Counted from the first letter of the stretch, positions 17,348 through 26,231 are shown. The stretch: 64,000 nt of DNA from Streptomyces sp. V4I2 (GCF_030817655.1 NZ_JAUSZM010000003.1:1550001-1614000), one strand, 5' to 3'. The notes: generated by a model from the letters alone, not told the origin. Program-made: numbers and translations.

Positions 17348-17656
17348 GCGGGGCTCCGCCGGGGAGCGCGGGGTGTGCCGCGGCCGAGCTGTGCAGCCGC
17401 GGCGCGGCCGGGTGGGCCGAGATGTCGTCCCCGCGCGGGCCGTGCGGGGACCGGTCGGAGGTGAGCTGCCCGCGGGCCGCCGTGTCCGTGGCGTTGCGCG
17501 GTGCCGAAAAGGGGTGGAAGGCTGGAAACCGGCACCGGCTCGGGGAGCGCCCGTGGTGCATGCGGTTGGCGACGAGCGCCGCGTGTGCCTCGTACGCCCG
17601 CCGCCGGCCGCCGACCGCGGGGAGGACGCGCCCGCCCTCGTCACCTGGAGGTACCC
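17348..17656. other. 309-bp intergenic region without a recognised gene
   Basis: Very GC-rich DNA between exporter half B and the DUF5709 gene. It contains several short GC palindromes (for example GCCGCGGC twice near 17380-17410), which may end exporter transcription. No frame has convincing protein features. The promoter for the downstream DUF5709/rpmE2 genes should lie in its 3' part. Confidence 0.5.
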
Positions 17657-18127
17657 GTGAACAGCGCCGACGGATGGGGCGACGACGTCTACCAGCCCGA
17701 CGGATCCGAGATCCAGGACGACGCGGGGCTGCTGGACGCGGAGGACACCCTGGAGAACGACGGTGTCGACGATCCCCTCGACCGGGGTTGGTCCCCTCCG
17801 GATCGGCCCTGGGCGGTGGAGCACAGCGGCGTGACGGCCGCCGAGCGCCGGCGGGGCGAGACGCTGGACCAGCGGCTCGCCGAGGAGCTGCCCGATGCCG
17901 CCGCCCCCGAGGGCGACGGCATCGGCGACTCCGAGGGCACCGACGGGGAACTCCTGGACAACGAGGTCGGCTCGGCCCGCTCCGGCCGACTCGTGGCACC
18001 CGACGAGGGGGCGCACGAGGACGAGGAGAGTGCACTGGTCGCCACGGACGTGGGCATCGACGGTGCGGCGGCCTCCGCCGAGGAGGCCGCGATGCACATC
18101 GTCGACGAGGAGACCCTGTCCGGCTGA
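17657..18127 (+). CDS. DUF5709 family acidic protein
   Basis: A 156-residue, strongly acidic, probably poorly structured protein (many Asp/Glu; no helices, TM or Cys). The pattern DDVYQPDGSEIQDDAGLL at the N-terminus and WSPPDRPWAVE after it are typical of Streptomyces DUF5709 proteins, whose function is unknown. GTG at 17657 is preceded by GGAGG at 6-10 nt. It is followed by rpmE2 63 bp downstream in the same direction, so the two may be co-transcribed. A 9-bp tandem duplication contains its stop codon. Confidence 0.82.
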   Translation: MNSADGWGDDVYQPDGSEIQDDAGLLDAEDTLENDGVDDPLDRGWSPPDRPWAVEHSGVTAAERRRGETLDQRLAEELPDAAAPEGDGIGDSEGTDGELLDNEVGSARSGRLVAPDEGAHEDEESALVATDVGIDGAAASAEEAAMHIVDEETLSG

Positions 18128-18136
18128 TCCGGCTGA
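18119..18136. repeat. 9-bp perfect tandem duplication across a stop codon
   Basis: TCCGGCTGA occurs twice in tandem; the first TGA ends the DUF5709 gene. Confidence 0.85.
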
Positions 18137-18190
18137 TCCCGCCGTTCCCGCGCCCTCGGGCGCCTCACCGACGCCGTAGAAGGAGCATCC

Positions 18191-18442
18191 ATGCAGCAGG
18201 ACAAGCACCCCGACTACCACGAGGTCGTCTTCCGTGACCGCGCCGCCGGCTACGCCTTCCTGACCCGGTCCACCGCGAGCAGCGACCAGACCATCGAGTG
18301 GGACGACGGCAAGACCTACCCCGTGGTGGACGTGGAGATCTCCTCGGAGAGCCACCCCTTCTACACCGGCAAGGCACGGACGGTGGACACGGAGGGCCGC
18401 ATCGCCCAGTTCGAGCGGCGCTACGGCGGCGGGGCGGGCTGA
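18191..18442 (+). CDS. rpmE2: 50S ribosomal protein L31 type B (zinc-independent)
   Basis: An 83-residue ribosomal protein. It has the type-B sequence ([16 protein letters not shown]..., [18 protein letters not shown]) and lacks the four Cys of the zinc-binding L31. In actinobacteria such Cys-minus paralogues replace the zinc form under zinc starvation and are usually Zur-repressed. AGAAGGAG lies 6 nt before the ATG. No Zur-like palindrome is obvious in the 63 bp upstream, so control may act ahead of the DUF5709 gene. Confidence 0.93.
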   Translation: MQQDKHPDYHEVVFRDRAAGYAFLTRSTASSDQTIEWDDGKTYPVVDVEISSESHPFYTGKARTVDTEGRIAQFERRYGGGAG

Positions 18443-18491
18443 GAGCGCACCGGGCTGGGCCGGCCGGTCGTGTGCGGGCGCGAGGCCGGTC

Positions 18492-18619
18492 GGCTGCGGT
18501 GCCGACGGGATTCGAATCCGCGGACGAGAGGGGCAGGCCCGCCCGGTCTCGTCAGTCGGCATGAGAGAGGCCTCGCTCACGCCGATCGCAATGGGCCGCT
18601 CTGCCACGGCTCCGCAACC
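18492..18619 (-). other. Class II tRNA-like structure or pseudo-tRNA with an extended anticodon arm
   Basis: Read on the minus strand: GGAGCCG pairs with CGGCACC at the ends (6 of 7 pairs), GCA/TGC form a D-stem around GAGCGGCCCAT, a long variable-type arm is closed by ACGAGA/TCTCGT, and a T-arm carries TTCGAAT. The position of the anticodon arm is a 10-bp stem (TCGGCGTGAG with CTCATGCCGA) closed by a 10-nt loop rather than a 7-nt loop, and the T-stem has one A-C mismatch. The outer helix extends beyond the acceptor to 13 bp. No CCA is encoded. It is either a decayed tRNA or a tRNA-like RNA; a normal decoding tRNA is unlikely. Confidence 0.42.
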
Positions 18620-18702
18620 TGCGGGAACTGCGCAGTCCCGCTCCGGCAAGGGTAGAGACAGCGCCCCGCGCAGGGCGAGCCCTTTGTCCGGAGGGCCGGC
18701 GC

Positions 18703-19515
18703 TCAGATGAAGTTGAGTGCCGCCGCGCAGCCCACTCCCCCGAGCAGCATGAACGCCGGCATCAACACCTTCAGCTCGACCCAGCTGCCGGCCCGGAACC
18801 GCATGAACTTCGGCGGGCCGATCGGGTACCAGCGCTTGCGGCCCACCGGGATCGGCCACAGGACCGGGCAGCCGGAGACGGTCAGCGCGTCCCCGATGTC
18901 GTGCACCAGCGCGCCCAGCACGATCGGCAGCCCCAGCCACAGGTACTCCTGGCCCGGCGCCGTGAACAGCCAGTCCGAGCCGTTGCCCGGCTTGTCCAGG
19001 ACACCGGCGAGGATCCACGAGCTGGTCGCGGCCAGCAGCCAGACCAGGACATCGGCACTGGAGCCACGGGTCGCCCGCCACAGCAGGCCCTCGATGGCCA
19101 GCACCATGTGCACGAACAGGAGCGCCAGCACCGCCCAGCGCCCGCCGGTGATCGCCGCGACCGAGCCGCCCGCGCCGATCAGGACGGCCCACAGCCAGGT
19201 GTGCGTGAGCGTGCGGTGCCCGCCGGAGCGACGCGGGTCGCCCTGCTTCTTCGTGGCCTTGTAGACCGCGTAGGAGAGCTTGTCGACGATCTCGCACAGC
19301 CCGCGGGAGATCGGCCCGAAGGCCCGCGAGATGGTGGCGGCCTTGTGGTCGAGGTCCGGGGCGAGCGCCGCGCCGGCGCAGATCAGGGCTCCGACCAGGA
19401 GGACCGGCCAGGGCATGGTGTGTCCCGCCGCGGCGGCAGCCGCGCCGACGCCGAGCCAGGCCGCGGCCCCCGACAGTGAGTGTGCTGGTCCCATCATGGC
19501 CGCTGCCCGCCCCAT
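18703..19515 (-). CDS. YdjM-like membrane-bound metal-dependent hydrolase (DUF457)
   Basis: A 270-residue integral membrane protein. The metal-binding signature of the family is present: DLDHK early (about residue 54) and GGHRTLTHTW (about 98), with VHDIGDALT later. Six to seven hydrophobic helices follow. Family members are putative membrane hydrolases of unknown substrate; YdjM of E. coli is SOS-induced. The start could be the first ATG at 19515 or Met7/Met8 within the same N-terminus (MGRAAAMMGPAH). It is divergent from the helicase gene. Confidence 0.85.
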   Translation of the reverse strand: MGRAAAMMGPAHSLSGAAAWLGVGAAAAAAGHTMPWPVLLVGALICAGAALAPDLDHKAATISRAFGPISRGLCEIVDKLSYAVYKATKKQGDPRRSGGHRTLTHTWLWAVLIGAGGSVAAITGGRWAVLALLFVHMVLAIEGLLWRATRGSSADVLVWLLAATSSWILAGVLDKPGNGSDWLFTAPGQEYLWLGLPIVLGALVHDIGDALTVSGCPVLWPIPVGRKRWYPIGPPKFMRFRAGSWVELKVLMPAFMLLGGVGCAAALNFI

Positions 19516-19642
19516 TCATCGTGTGCCGCTGTCCGGTTGACCGGGCGCGCTGACGCTCCGTCGGCGACACAGCGTAGCGTTCGCGATCTTCGTGCCCGCA
19601 GCCGATTCCCCTATAGGGGAGAAGGGCAGGCAAGATGGGTGG

Positions 19643-22156
19643 GTGACCCTCATCGATCAGTTGCCGCCGACCGCCGACCCCGACGCCCTTTACGACACCT
19701 TCGAGTCGTGGGTCCAGGAGCGCGGTCTCACGCTCTACCCCCACCAGGAGGAGGCGCTGATCGAGGCGGTGTCCGGTGCCAACGTGATCGTGTCGACGCC
19801 CACCGGCTCCGGCAAGAGCATGATCGCTGCGGGTGCCCACTTCGCCGCGCTGGCCCGTGACGAGGTCACCTTCTACACGGCTCCGATCAAGGCGCTCGTC
19901 TCGGAGAAGTTCTTCGAGCTGTGCAAGATCTTCGGCACCGAGAACGTCGGCATGCTGACCGGCGACGCGTCCGTCAACGCCGACGCCCCCGTCATCTGCT
20001 GCACCGCCGAGGTACTCGCCTCGATCGCCCTGCGCGACGGCAAGCACGCCGACGTCGGCCAGGTCGTCATGGACGAGTTCCACTTCTACGCGGAGGCGGA
20101 CCGCGGCTGGGCCTGGCAGATCCCGATCCTGGAACTGCCGCAGGCGCAGTTCATCCTGATGTCGGCCACGCTCGGCGACGTCTCGATGTTCGAGAAGGAC
20201 CTCACCCGTCGCACCGGCAGGCCGACGTCGGTGGTCCGCTCGGCCACCCGCCCCGTGCCGCTCTCCTACGACTACCGGCTCACCCCGCTCACGGAGACGC
20301 TCACCGAGCTCCTGGAGACCCGGCAGGCGCCCGTCTACATCGTGCACTTCACTCAGGCGCAGGCCGTGGAGCGGGCGCAGGCGCTGATGAGCATCAACAT
20401 GTGCACGCGCGAGGAGAAGGACAAGATCGCCGAGCTGATCGGCAACTTCCGCTTCACCACCAAGTTCGGCCGCAACCTCTCCCGCTACGTGCGCCACGGC
20501 ATCGGTGTCCACCATGCCGGCATGCTGCCCAAGTACCGCCGGCTGGTGGAGAAGCTCGCGCAGGCCGGTCTGCTGAAGGTCATCTGCGGCACGGACACGC
20601 TGGGCGTGGGTGTCAACGTCCCCATCCGCACGGTGCTGTTCACGGCGCTGGCCAAGTACGACGGCACGCGCGTGCGCACGCTGCGCGCCCGTGAGTTCCA
20701 CCAGATCGCCGGCCGCGCCGGACGCGCGGGCTTCGACACGGCGGGCTTCGTCGTCGCGCAGGCTCCCGAGCACGTGGTGGAGAACGAGAAGGCGCTCGCC
20801 AAGGCGGGCGACGACCCGAAGAAGCGCCGGAAGGTCGTCCGCAAGAAGGCGCCCGAGGGCTTCGTCGGGTGGACGGAGAGCACCTTCGAGAAGCTCATCA
20901 CCTCCGACCCGGAGCCGCTGACGTCCCGTTTCCGGGTGACGCACACCATGCTCCTGTCGGTGATCGCCCGGCCCGGCAACGCCTTCGAGGCGATGCGGCA
21001 CCTTCTGGAGGACAACCACGAGCCGCGCAAGCAGCAGCTCAGGCATGTCCGCCGCGCCATCGCCATCTACCGCTCGCTCCTGGACGGCGGCATCGTCGAG
21101 AAGCTCGACAAGCCGGACGCCGAGGGCCGCATCGTCCGCCTCACCGTGGACCTGCAGCAGGACTTCGCGCTCAACCAGCCGCTGTCCACCTTCGCGCTCG
21201 CCGCGTTCGAGCTCCTCGACCCGGAGTCGCCGTCCTACGCCCTGGACATGGTCTCCGTCGTCGAGTCCACGCTCGACGACCCGCGGCAGATCCTCGCCGC
21301 CCAGCAGAACAAGGCGCGCGGCGAGGCCGTGGCCGCGATGAAGGCGGACGGCGTCGAGTACGAGGAGCGCATGGAGCGCCTCCAGGACGTCACGTACCCG
21401 AAGCCCCTGGAGGAGTTGCTCTTCCACGCGTACGACACGTACCGCAAGAGCCATCCCTGGGTGGGCGACCATCCGCTGTCCCCGAAGTCCGTCATCCGTG
21501 ACATGTACGAACGGGCGATGTCCTTCACCGAGTTGGTGTCCCACTACGAGCTGGCCCGCACCGAGGGCATCGTCCTGCGCTACCTCGCGAGCGCCTACAA
21601 GGCCCTGGACCACACCGTCCCGGACGACCTCAAGTCCGAGGACCTGCAGGACCTGATCGAGTGGCTCGGCGAGATGGTGCGCCAGGTGGACTCCAGCCTG
21701 CTGGACGAGTGGGAGCAGCTCGCCAACCCGGAGGAGATGACCGCCGAGGAGGCCCAGGAGAAGGCCGACCAGGTCAAGCCGGTCACGGCCAACGCCCGCG
21801 CCTTCCGCGTCCTCGTCCGCAACGCCATGTTCCGCCGCGTCGAGCTCGCCGCCCTCGACCACGTGGAGGAGCTGGGCGAGCTCGACGCCGATGCCGGCTG
21901 GGACGCCGATGCCTGGGGCGAGGCCATGGACAAGTACTGGGACGAGTACGACGACCTCGGCACCGGACCCGACGCCCGCGGCCCCAAGCTGCTGCTGATC
22001 GAGGAGGAGCCGCAGAACAGCCTGTGGCGCGTCCGCCAGATCTTCGACGACCCGAACGACGATCATGACTGGGGGATCAGCGCGGAGATCGACCTCACGG
22101 CCTCCGACGCCGAGGGCCGTGCCATTGTCCGCGTCACCGACGTCGGCCAGCTGTGA
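19643..22156 (+). CDS. DEAD/DEAH-box helicase with C-terminal DUF3516
   Basis: An 837-residue superfamily 2 helicase. Motif I TPTGSGKS (about residue 52), motif Ia TAPIKALVSEKF, motif II MDEFHF (DExH, about 142), motif III MSATLG, and motif VI QIAGRAGRAGF are intact. The long C-terminal DUF3516 region (about 370-837) is typical of this actinobacterial family. It is related to Ski2/Mtr4-type RNA helicases, so an RNA turnover role is plausible. GTG at 19643 follows GGGTGG; the preceding in-frame region is unlike the family. It is followed at 19 bp by tesB. Confidence 0.9.
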   Translation: MTLIDQLPPTADPDALYDTFESWVQERGLTLYPHQEEALIEAVSGANVIVSTPTGSGKSMIAAGAHFAALARDEVTFYTAPIKALVSEKFFELCKIFGTENVGMLTGDASVNADAPVICCTAEVLASIALRDGKHADVGQVVMDEFHFYAEADRGWAWQIPILELPQAQFILMSATLGDVSMFEKDLTRRTGRPTSVVRSATRPVPLSYDYRLTPLTETLTELLETRQAPVYIVHFTQAQAVERAQALMSINMCTREEKDKIAELIGNFRFTTKFGRNLSRYVRHGIGVHHAGMLPKYRRLVEKLAQAGLLKVICGTDTLGVGVNVPIRTVLFTALAKYDGTRVRTLRAREFHQIAGRAGRAGFDTAGFVVAQAPEHVVENEKALAKAGDDPKKRRKVVRKKAPEGFVGWTESTFEKLITSDPEPLTSRFRVTHTMLLSVIARPGNAFEAMRHLLEDNHEPRKQQLRHVRRAIAIYRSLLDGGIVEKLDKPDAEGRIVRLTVDLQQDFALNQPLSTFALAAFELLDPESPSYALDMVSVVESTLDDPRQILAAQQNKARGEAVAAMKADGVEYEERMERLQDVTYPKPLEELLFHAYDTYRKSHPWVGDHPLSPKSVIRDMYERAMSFTELVSHYELARTEGIVLRYLASAYKALDHTVPDDLKSEDLQDLIEWLGEMVRQVDSSLLDEWEQLANPEEMTAEEAQEKADQVKPVTANARAFRVLVRNAMFRRVELAALDHVEELGELDADAGWDADAWGEAMDKYWDEYDDLGTGPDARGPKLLLIEEEPQNSLWRVRQIFDDPNDDHDWGISAEIDLTASDAEGRAIVRVTDVGQL

Positions 22157-22175
22157 GCACAGGAGAATCCCAGCC

Positions 22176-23042
22176 ATGACGAATCCGGCCGAGAGGCTCG
22201 TCGACCTGCTCGACCTGGAGCAGATCGAGGTCAACATCTTCCGCGGGCTCAGCCCGCAGGAGTCCCTGCAGCGGGTCTTCGGCGGCCAGGTGGCGGGCCA
22301 GGCGCTGGTCGCCGCGGGCCGCACCACGGAGGGCGACCGCCCGGTGCACTCGCTGCACGCGTACTTCCTGCGACCCGGGCGGCCGGGCGTGCCGATCGTG
22401 TACCAGGTGGAACGGGTGCGGGACGGGCGGTCGTTCACGACCCGCCGGGTCACCGCCGTGCAGCAGGGCCGCACGATCTTCAATCTCACCGCCTCCTTTC
22501 ACAAGCCTGAGCAAGGGAGTTTCGAGCACCAGCTGCCGCCCGCCCGCGAGGTCCCCGACCCGGAATCCCTGCCGACGGTCACGGAAGAGGTCCGGGAGCA
22601 TCTGGGCGCGTTGCCCGAGCAGTTGGAGCGCATGGCCCGCCGACAGCCCTTCGACATCCGTTACGTGGACCGGCTGCGCTGGACCACTGAGCAGATCAAG
22701 GACGCCGAGCCGCGCAGCGCGGTGTGGATGCGCGCGGTCGGGCCGCTCGGCGACGACCCGCTCGTGCACACCTGCGCACTGACCTACGCCAGCGACATGA
22801 CCCTCCTGGACGCCGTCCGCATCCCGGTCGAACCCCTGTGGGGTCCGCGGGGGTTCGACATGGCGTCGCTGGACCATGCCATGTGGTTCCACCGGCCGTT
22901 CCGGGCCGACGAGTGGTTCCTGTACGACCAGGAGTCGCCGATCGCGACGGGCGGACGCGGGCTGGCCCGCGGCCGGATCTACGACGTGGAGGGGCGGCTG
23001 CTCGTGTCGGTCGTCCAGGAGGGCTTGTTCAGGGCCTTGTAG
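22176..23042 (+). CDS. tesB: Acyl-CoA thioesterase II
   Basis: A 288-residue double-hotdog thioesterase. FRGLSPQESLQRVFGGQVAGQAL and HSLHAYFLRPG at the N-terminal hotdog and SLDHAMWFHRPFRADEWFLY in the second are diagnostic; the catalytic Asp/Gln/Thr set of TesB appears conserved in SLDHAMWFHR and nearby. It hydrolyses medium to long acyl-CoA. ATG at 22176 follows AGGAGA at 8 nt. It probably shares a transcript with the helicase. Its last codons lie in a 20-bp tandem repeat and overlap the convergent DUF6397 gene by 14 bp. Confidence 0.92.
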   Translation: MTNPAERLVDLLDLEQIEVNIFRGLSPQESLQRVFGGQVAGQALVAAGRTTEGDRPVHSLHAYFLRPGRPGVPIVYQVERVRDGRSFTTRRVTAVQQGRTIFNLTASFHKPEQGSFEHQLPPAREVPDPESLPTVTEEVREHLGALPEQLERMARRQPFDIRYVDRLRWTTEQIKDAEPRSAVWMRAVGPLGDDPLVHTCALTYASDMTLLDAVRIPVEPLWGPRGFDMASLDHAMWFHRPFRADEWFLYDQESPIATGGRGLARGRIYDVEGRLLVSVVQEGLFRAL

Positions 23043-23066
23043 GCCGGTTCAGGGTCCTGCAGGCCG
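23027..23066. repeat. 20-bp tandem repeat across the tesB stop codon
   Basis: Two adjacent 20-bp units (23027-23046 and 23047-23066) differ at three positions; the tesB stop TAG is in unit 1. A weaker third unit may follow. On the opposite strand the repeat encodes the last residues of the DUF6397 protein. Confidence 0.85.
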
Positions 23067-24012
23067 ATTCTGAGCCTTGGCCGGGCCGGGGGTTGCCGCG
23101 GCGTAGCCATCCCAGCAGTTTTCGGGGTGGCCGCGGTTGCGGCTCCTCGGGCACCGGGGAGTGGCGGTGCGCCGCCCCGGGGACCGGTTTCGTCGCGGGG
23201 ATCGATGGTGGCGCGGGGCGCGATTTCGTCGCGGGGCGGGGCGCGGGCCGGTGTTCCCGTGCCTCCTCCAGGGCTCGGGCCAGGTCCGCCCTCAGCCAGC
23301 CGATCTCGTCCGGGTCGTCCGCCGTCATGATCCTCTCGGCGAGGTGCGCGGCGGGCGAGCCCGGTGCGCCATGGGCGGGTGGCCCCGGCCTGAAGCGGTT
23401 CAGGTGGGAGCGCTCGTAGGGGTCGGGGACGATTTCCGCGATCTGGAGGGGGTCCAGGAAGGCGGCCACGGCCCCGGCCTGCTCCCACGGGTCGCCGGCC
23501 TGCCGGAGCAGGAATCCCAGGTGGCGTCCGCGCCAGTTGCGAACGCGCAGATCCAGGCCGGCGTCCAGCTGGTCGCGCAGCCCCTCGGGCATACGCGCCG
23601 TCAGCAGCCGGGTGTTCTTCTCGTCGGCCGCGAACTGCCGTAGTTCCTCGGCCAGGTACTGCCAGACCACGGCTCGGTAGCGGTTGAGATAGAAGGTGAC
23701 CGGCACTACCAGACCCAGGCGCGCCAGGCGCGTGAACCTGCCCGGGGGAACCTTCATGACGGCCGCGCCCTCTGTGGTGCCCACGGCCTTCACGCGCTCC
23801 TGCAGCGACTCAGGAAAGCCTTCGTGCGTGCAGAGCCGGTCGATCTCGGAGCGGGGGACGCGACGACCCCCGCCCCCTTCGTCGGGCACGGTCTGGATGT
23901 GTCCGAGGTGGACGGCGAGGTCGAACTCACCTCGCCTCAGCCCCAGTTCCCGTGCGGCGCGGCTCGGCTTGCAGGACAGGCGGTGCGGTGTGCTGACGGT
24001 GTCGACGGACAT
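23029..24012 (-). CDS. DUF6397 family protein
   Basis: A 327-residue protein. The first 100 residues look like a helix-turn-helix/excisionase-type region (AARELGLRRGEFDLAVHLGHIQT, then RRVPRSEIDRL), followed by a helical middle with Leu/Arg-rich segments and a Pro/Arg-rich disordered tail. Such proteins recur in Streptomyces, and their function is unknown; DNA binding is a reasonable guess. ATG at 24012 gives the usual MSVDTVSTP start. The tail ends in the tesB overlap. Confidence 0.78.
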   Translation of the reverse strand: MSVDTVSTPHRLSCKPSRAARELGLRRGEFDLAVHLGHIQTVPDEGGGGRRVPRSEIDRLCTHEGFPESLQERVKAVGTTEGAAVMKVPPGRFTRLARLGLVVPVTFYLNRYRAVVWQYLAEELRQFAADEKNTRLLTARMPEGLRDQLDAGLDLRVRNWRGRHLGFLLRQAGDPWEQAGAVAAFLDPLQIAEIVPDPYERSHLNRFRPGPPAHGAPGSPAAHLAERIMTADDPDEIGWLRADLARALEEAREHRPAPRPATKSRPAPPSIPATKPVPGAAHRHSPVPEEPQPRPPRKLLGWLRRGNPRPGQGSESACRTLNRPTRP

Positions 24013-24139
24013 GGTCGCTCTCCCCCGTGGAGTCGGTCGCTCACGCTGTGTGCGTTCGCCGTGACAAAAACCGTAGCCGGTCCGGCGGACACCGTGGCGA
24101 GCCTGTGGATAACTCCACGGCGGATAACGAAAGGGCAGG

Positions 24140-24553
24140 TCAGAGCTCTGCTGCCGGGCTCTGCTCGGGTTGGCGGGCGTCCACGCCGAGGTGCTCGCCG
24201 ACACGGTTGACGAGCAGTGTCATCTCGTAGGCGATCTGGCCGATGTCGGCCTCGGCACCGCTGAGCACGCACAGGCAACTGCCGGTGCCCGCCGCGGTGA
24301 CGAACAGTACGGCGTCGTCGAACTCGACCATCGTCTGGCGCACCCGTCCCGCGCCGAAGTGCCGTCCCGAGCCCTTGGCCAGACTGTGCAGTCCGGACGA
24401 GACGGCGGCCAGGTGCTCCGCGTCCTCGCGGCGAAGTCCCGTGCTCGCTCCGGTCACCAGCCCGTCGTTGGACAGGACCAAGGCGTGCCGCACGTGTTCG
24501 ACACGCTCGGTCAAGTCGTCCAGCAGCCAGCCAAGTCCCTGGTTCTGCACCAT
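24140..24553 (-). CDS. Roadblock/LC7-domain protein (orphan CvnB paralogue)
   Basis: A 137-residue single-domain protein. LSNDGLVTGASTGLRREDAEHLAAVSSG and HFGAGRVRQTMVEFDD are the roadblock/LC7 core used to bind small Ras-like GTPases (MglB/CvnB class). It is closely similar to the CvnB at 26232 but is separated from that conservon by an F420/PPOX gene in the opposite orientation. It probably arose by duplication and may also act on the CvnD GTPase. Start ATG at 24553. Confidence 0.9.
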   Translation of the reverse strand: MVQNQGLGWLLDDLTERVEHVRHALVLSNDGLVTGASTGLRREDAEHLAAVSSGLHSLAKGSGRHFGAGRVRQTMVEFDDAVLFVTAAGTGSCLCVLSGAEADIGQIAYEMTLLVNRVGEHLGVDARQPEQSPAAEL

Positions 24554-24646
24554 GTTTCCCGTCTCCCCGTGTGACGTCTCCTCCTCGTTGGAGGATTCCC
24601 TGCCACCCTTCCCCACCGCCGTCCCGCGGGCAAGGAGGATAGGGGC

Positions 24647-25075
24647 ATGGCACAGAAGATGACCGAAGCGCAATGGCGGGAGTTCGTCTCGTACGGCACC
24701 CGCACCGCAAAGCTGTCGACCGTGCGGGCCGACGGGAGCCCGCACCTGACACCGATCTGGTTCCTGCTCGACGGGGACGAGCTCGTGTTCAACACCGGAA
24801 AGACCAGCGTGAAGGGTCGCAATCTGGCCCGGGACGGCCGGGTCGCCCTGTGCGTGGACGACGACCGCCCGCCCTTCGACTTCGTGGTGATACAGGGCCA
24901 TGCCCGGCTCTCGGAGGACCTCGACGAGGTCCGCCACTGGGCGGCTCGCATCGGGGCGCGGTACATGGGCGAGGAGCGGGCCGAGGAATTCGGCGCGCGC
25001 AACGGCGTCCCGGGCGAACTGCTCGTCCGTGTCTCGATCGACAAGGTCCTGGCGCAGAAGGCCGTCGCCCACTGA
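24647..25075 (+). CDS. PPOX-class F420-dependent oxidoreductase-like protein
   Basis: A 142-residue split-barrel flavin/F420-binding protein. KLSTVRADGSPHLTPIWFLLDGDELVF is the typical first strand set of the pyridoxamine-phosphate-oxidase-like F420 family in actinobacteria. It lacks the residues needed for pyridoxamine phosphate binding, so reduction with F420H2 is more likely than PNPOx activity. The substrate is unknown. AAGGAGG lies 8 nt before the ATG. A 3' hairpin at 25081 follows. Confidence 0.88.
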   Translation: MAQKMTEAQWREFVSYGTRTAKLSTVRADGSPHLTPIWFLLDGDELVFNTGKTSVKGRNLARDGRVALCVDDDRPPFDFVVIQGHARLSEDLDEVRHWAARIGARYMGEERAEEFGARNGVPGELLVRVSIDKVLAQKAVAH

Positions 25076-25080
25076 GATCG

Positions 25081-25105
25081 GCTGACGCCGACCGTCGGCG
25101 TCAGC
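25081..25105. terminator. Bidirectional hairpin ending the F420 gene and cvnD
   Basis: GCTGACGCCGA and TCGGCGTCAGC form a perfect 11-bp stem with a 3-nt loop. It starts 5 bp after the F420 gene and overlaps the last codons of cvnD on the other strand. Confidence 0.7.
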
Positions 25106-25706
25106 TCACCGAGTCGAGCAGCCGGGCGGTGTGCATCCGCCCGGCGTACTCGACCAGCCGGATCAGCACCTCCTTTCCCGAGTCGCGGTCACGGGCGTCG
25201 CAGAGCACCACAGGCGTGCCCTGGTCGAGGTCGAGGGCGCGTGAGACGTCCTGTGCGCCGTAGGTCCGGGCACCCGAGAAGCAGTTGACGGCCACCACGA
25301 ACGGGATGTGCCGGTGCTCGAAGTAGTCCACCGCGGGGAAGCAGTCCTCCAGTCGGCGGGTGTCGGCGAGCACCACGGCACCGAGAGCGCCCTGCGACAG
25401 TTCGTCCCACAGGAACCAGAAGCGGTCCTGGCCGGGCGTACCGAACAGGTAGAGGGACAGACCGGAGCGGATGGTGATGCGGCCGAAGTCCATGGCGACC
25501 GTCGTGGTGACCTTCTGGTCCACGCCGTCGGTGTCGTCCACCAACTGACCGGCCTCACTGAGCAGTTCCTCGGTGCGCAGCGGCCGGATCTCACTGACCG
25601 CGCCCACCAGGGTGGTCTTGCCCACGCCGAATCCGCCGGCGACCAGTATCTTCAACGCCAGCGCGGCTGTCTCGCCGTCCTGGACGTCGGAGTCATCGGA
25701 GACCAT
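25101..25706 (-). CDS. cvnD: Conservon GTPase (Ras-like ATP/GTP-binding protein)
   Basis: A 201-residue small GTPase of the MglA-like conservon class. G1 GGFGVGKTT (about residues 24-32), G3 FGTPGQDRFW, and the NCFSG/CDARD segments at the G4/G5 positions are seen; G4 lacks the canonical NKxD, as usual in CvnD. It works with the roadblock protein CvnB as a GTPase-activating or scaffold partner downstream of CvnA. It is last in cvnA-B-C-D, with a 92-bp gap from cvnC. Confidence 0.92.
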   Translation of the reverse strand: MVSDDSDVQDGETAALALKILVAGGFGVGKTTLVGAVSEIRPLRTEELLSEAGQLVDDTDGVDQKVTTTVAMDFGRITIRSGLSLYLFGTPGQDRFWFLWDELSQGALGAVVLADTRRLEDCFPAVDYFEHRHIPFVVAVNCFSGARTYGAQDVSRALDLDQGTPVVLCDARDRDSGKEVLIRLVEYAGRMHTARLLDSVS

Positions 25707-25798
25707 CGATCACTTCTCTCGGGAGGGCCGGCAAACGGGCGGCGGCAACAGGTGGGTCATGGTGACAACTTCGGTTTCTTTCCGAGGACGACTCTCGT

Positions 25799-26212
25799 CT
25801 ACAGCGCTCGCAGTCCCTCGATCACCTCGCGCAGAATCCGTTCGTCGGGCAGTTGGGCGGGCGGCACCGGGCGGCTGACGGTGACACAGCCGAGTTCCAG
25901 CAGGTCGCCGAGGAGCACCCTGACCACGCCCACCGGCAGGTCGGCACCCGCGGCGAGTTCCGCGACCGACTGTGTCTCCGGGCGGCACAGGTCGATCAGG
26001 GCCCGGTGTTCCGGACCCAGCGCGGTGTCCTCGTCGACGCCGGGCGCACTCGCATCCAGCGTGACGAGGGCGATCAGGTCGAAGCGCACCCCGGTGGGGC
26101 CGGGTTTGGTGCGTCCGCCCGTCATCGCGTACGGGCGGACGAGCGGACCGGCCTCGCCGTCGTACCACTGGCTGCCCTGCTCCCGCGGGGCGCCCGTCAT
26201 GTCCTCGGTCAT
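25799..26212 (-). CDS. cvnC: Conservon DUF742 protein
   Basis: A 137-residue protein of the DUF742 family. It has GPLVRPYAMTGGRTKP near the start and a winged-helix-like C-terminus (LPVGVVRVLLGDLLELGCVTV). It is always found third in actinomycete conservons; the molecular role is unsettled, and DNA or protein binding has been proposed. It starts 19 bp after cvnB ends. Confidence 0.92.
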   Translation of the reverse strand: MTEDMTGAPREQGSQWYDGEAGPLVRPYAMTGGRTKPGPTGVRFDLIALVTLDASAPGVDEDTALGPEHRALIDLCRPETQSVAELAAGADLPVGVVRVLLGDLLELGCVTVSRPVPPAQLPDERILREVIEGLRAL

Positions 26213-26231
26213 GTGCGTGGGCCTTCTCGCC

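Noticed and set aside
14708-22489. A minus-strand frame open for almost 7.8 kb, opposite the exporter, L31 and helicase genes
   Set aside because: It is a composition artefact: stops are rare in this frame opposite GC-rich codons. The translation is Arg/Gly/His-rich without domains, and the plus-strand genes are well supported.
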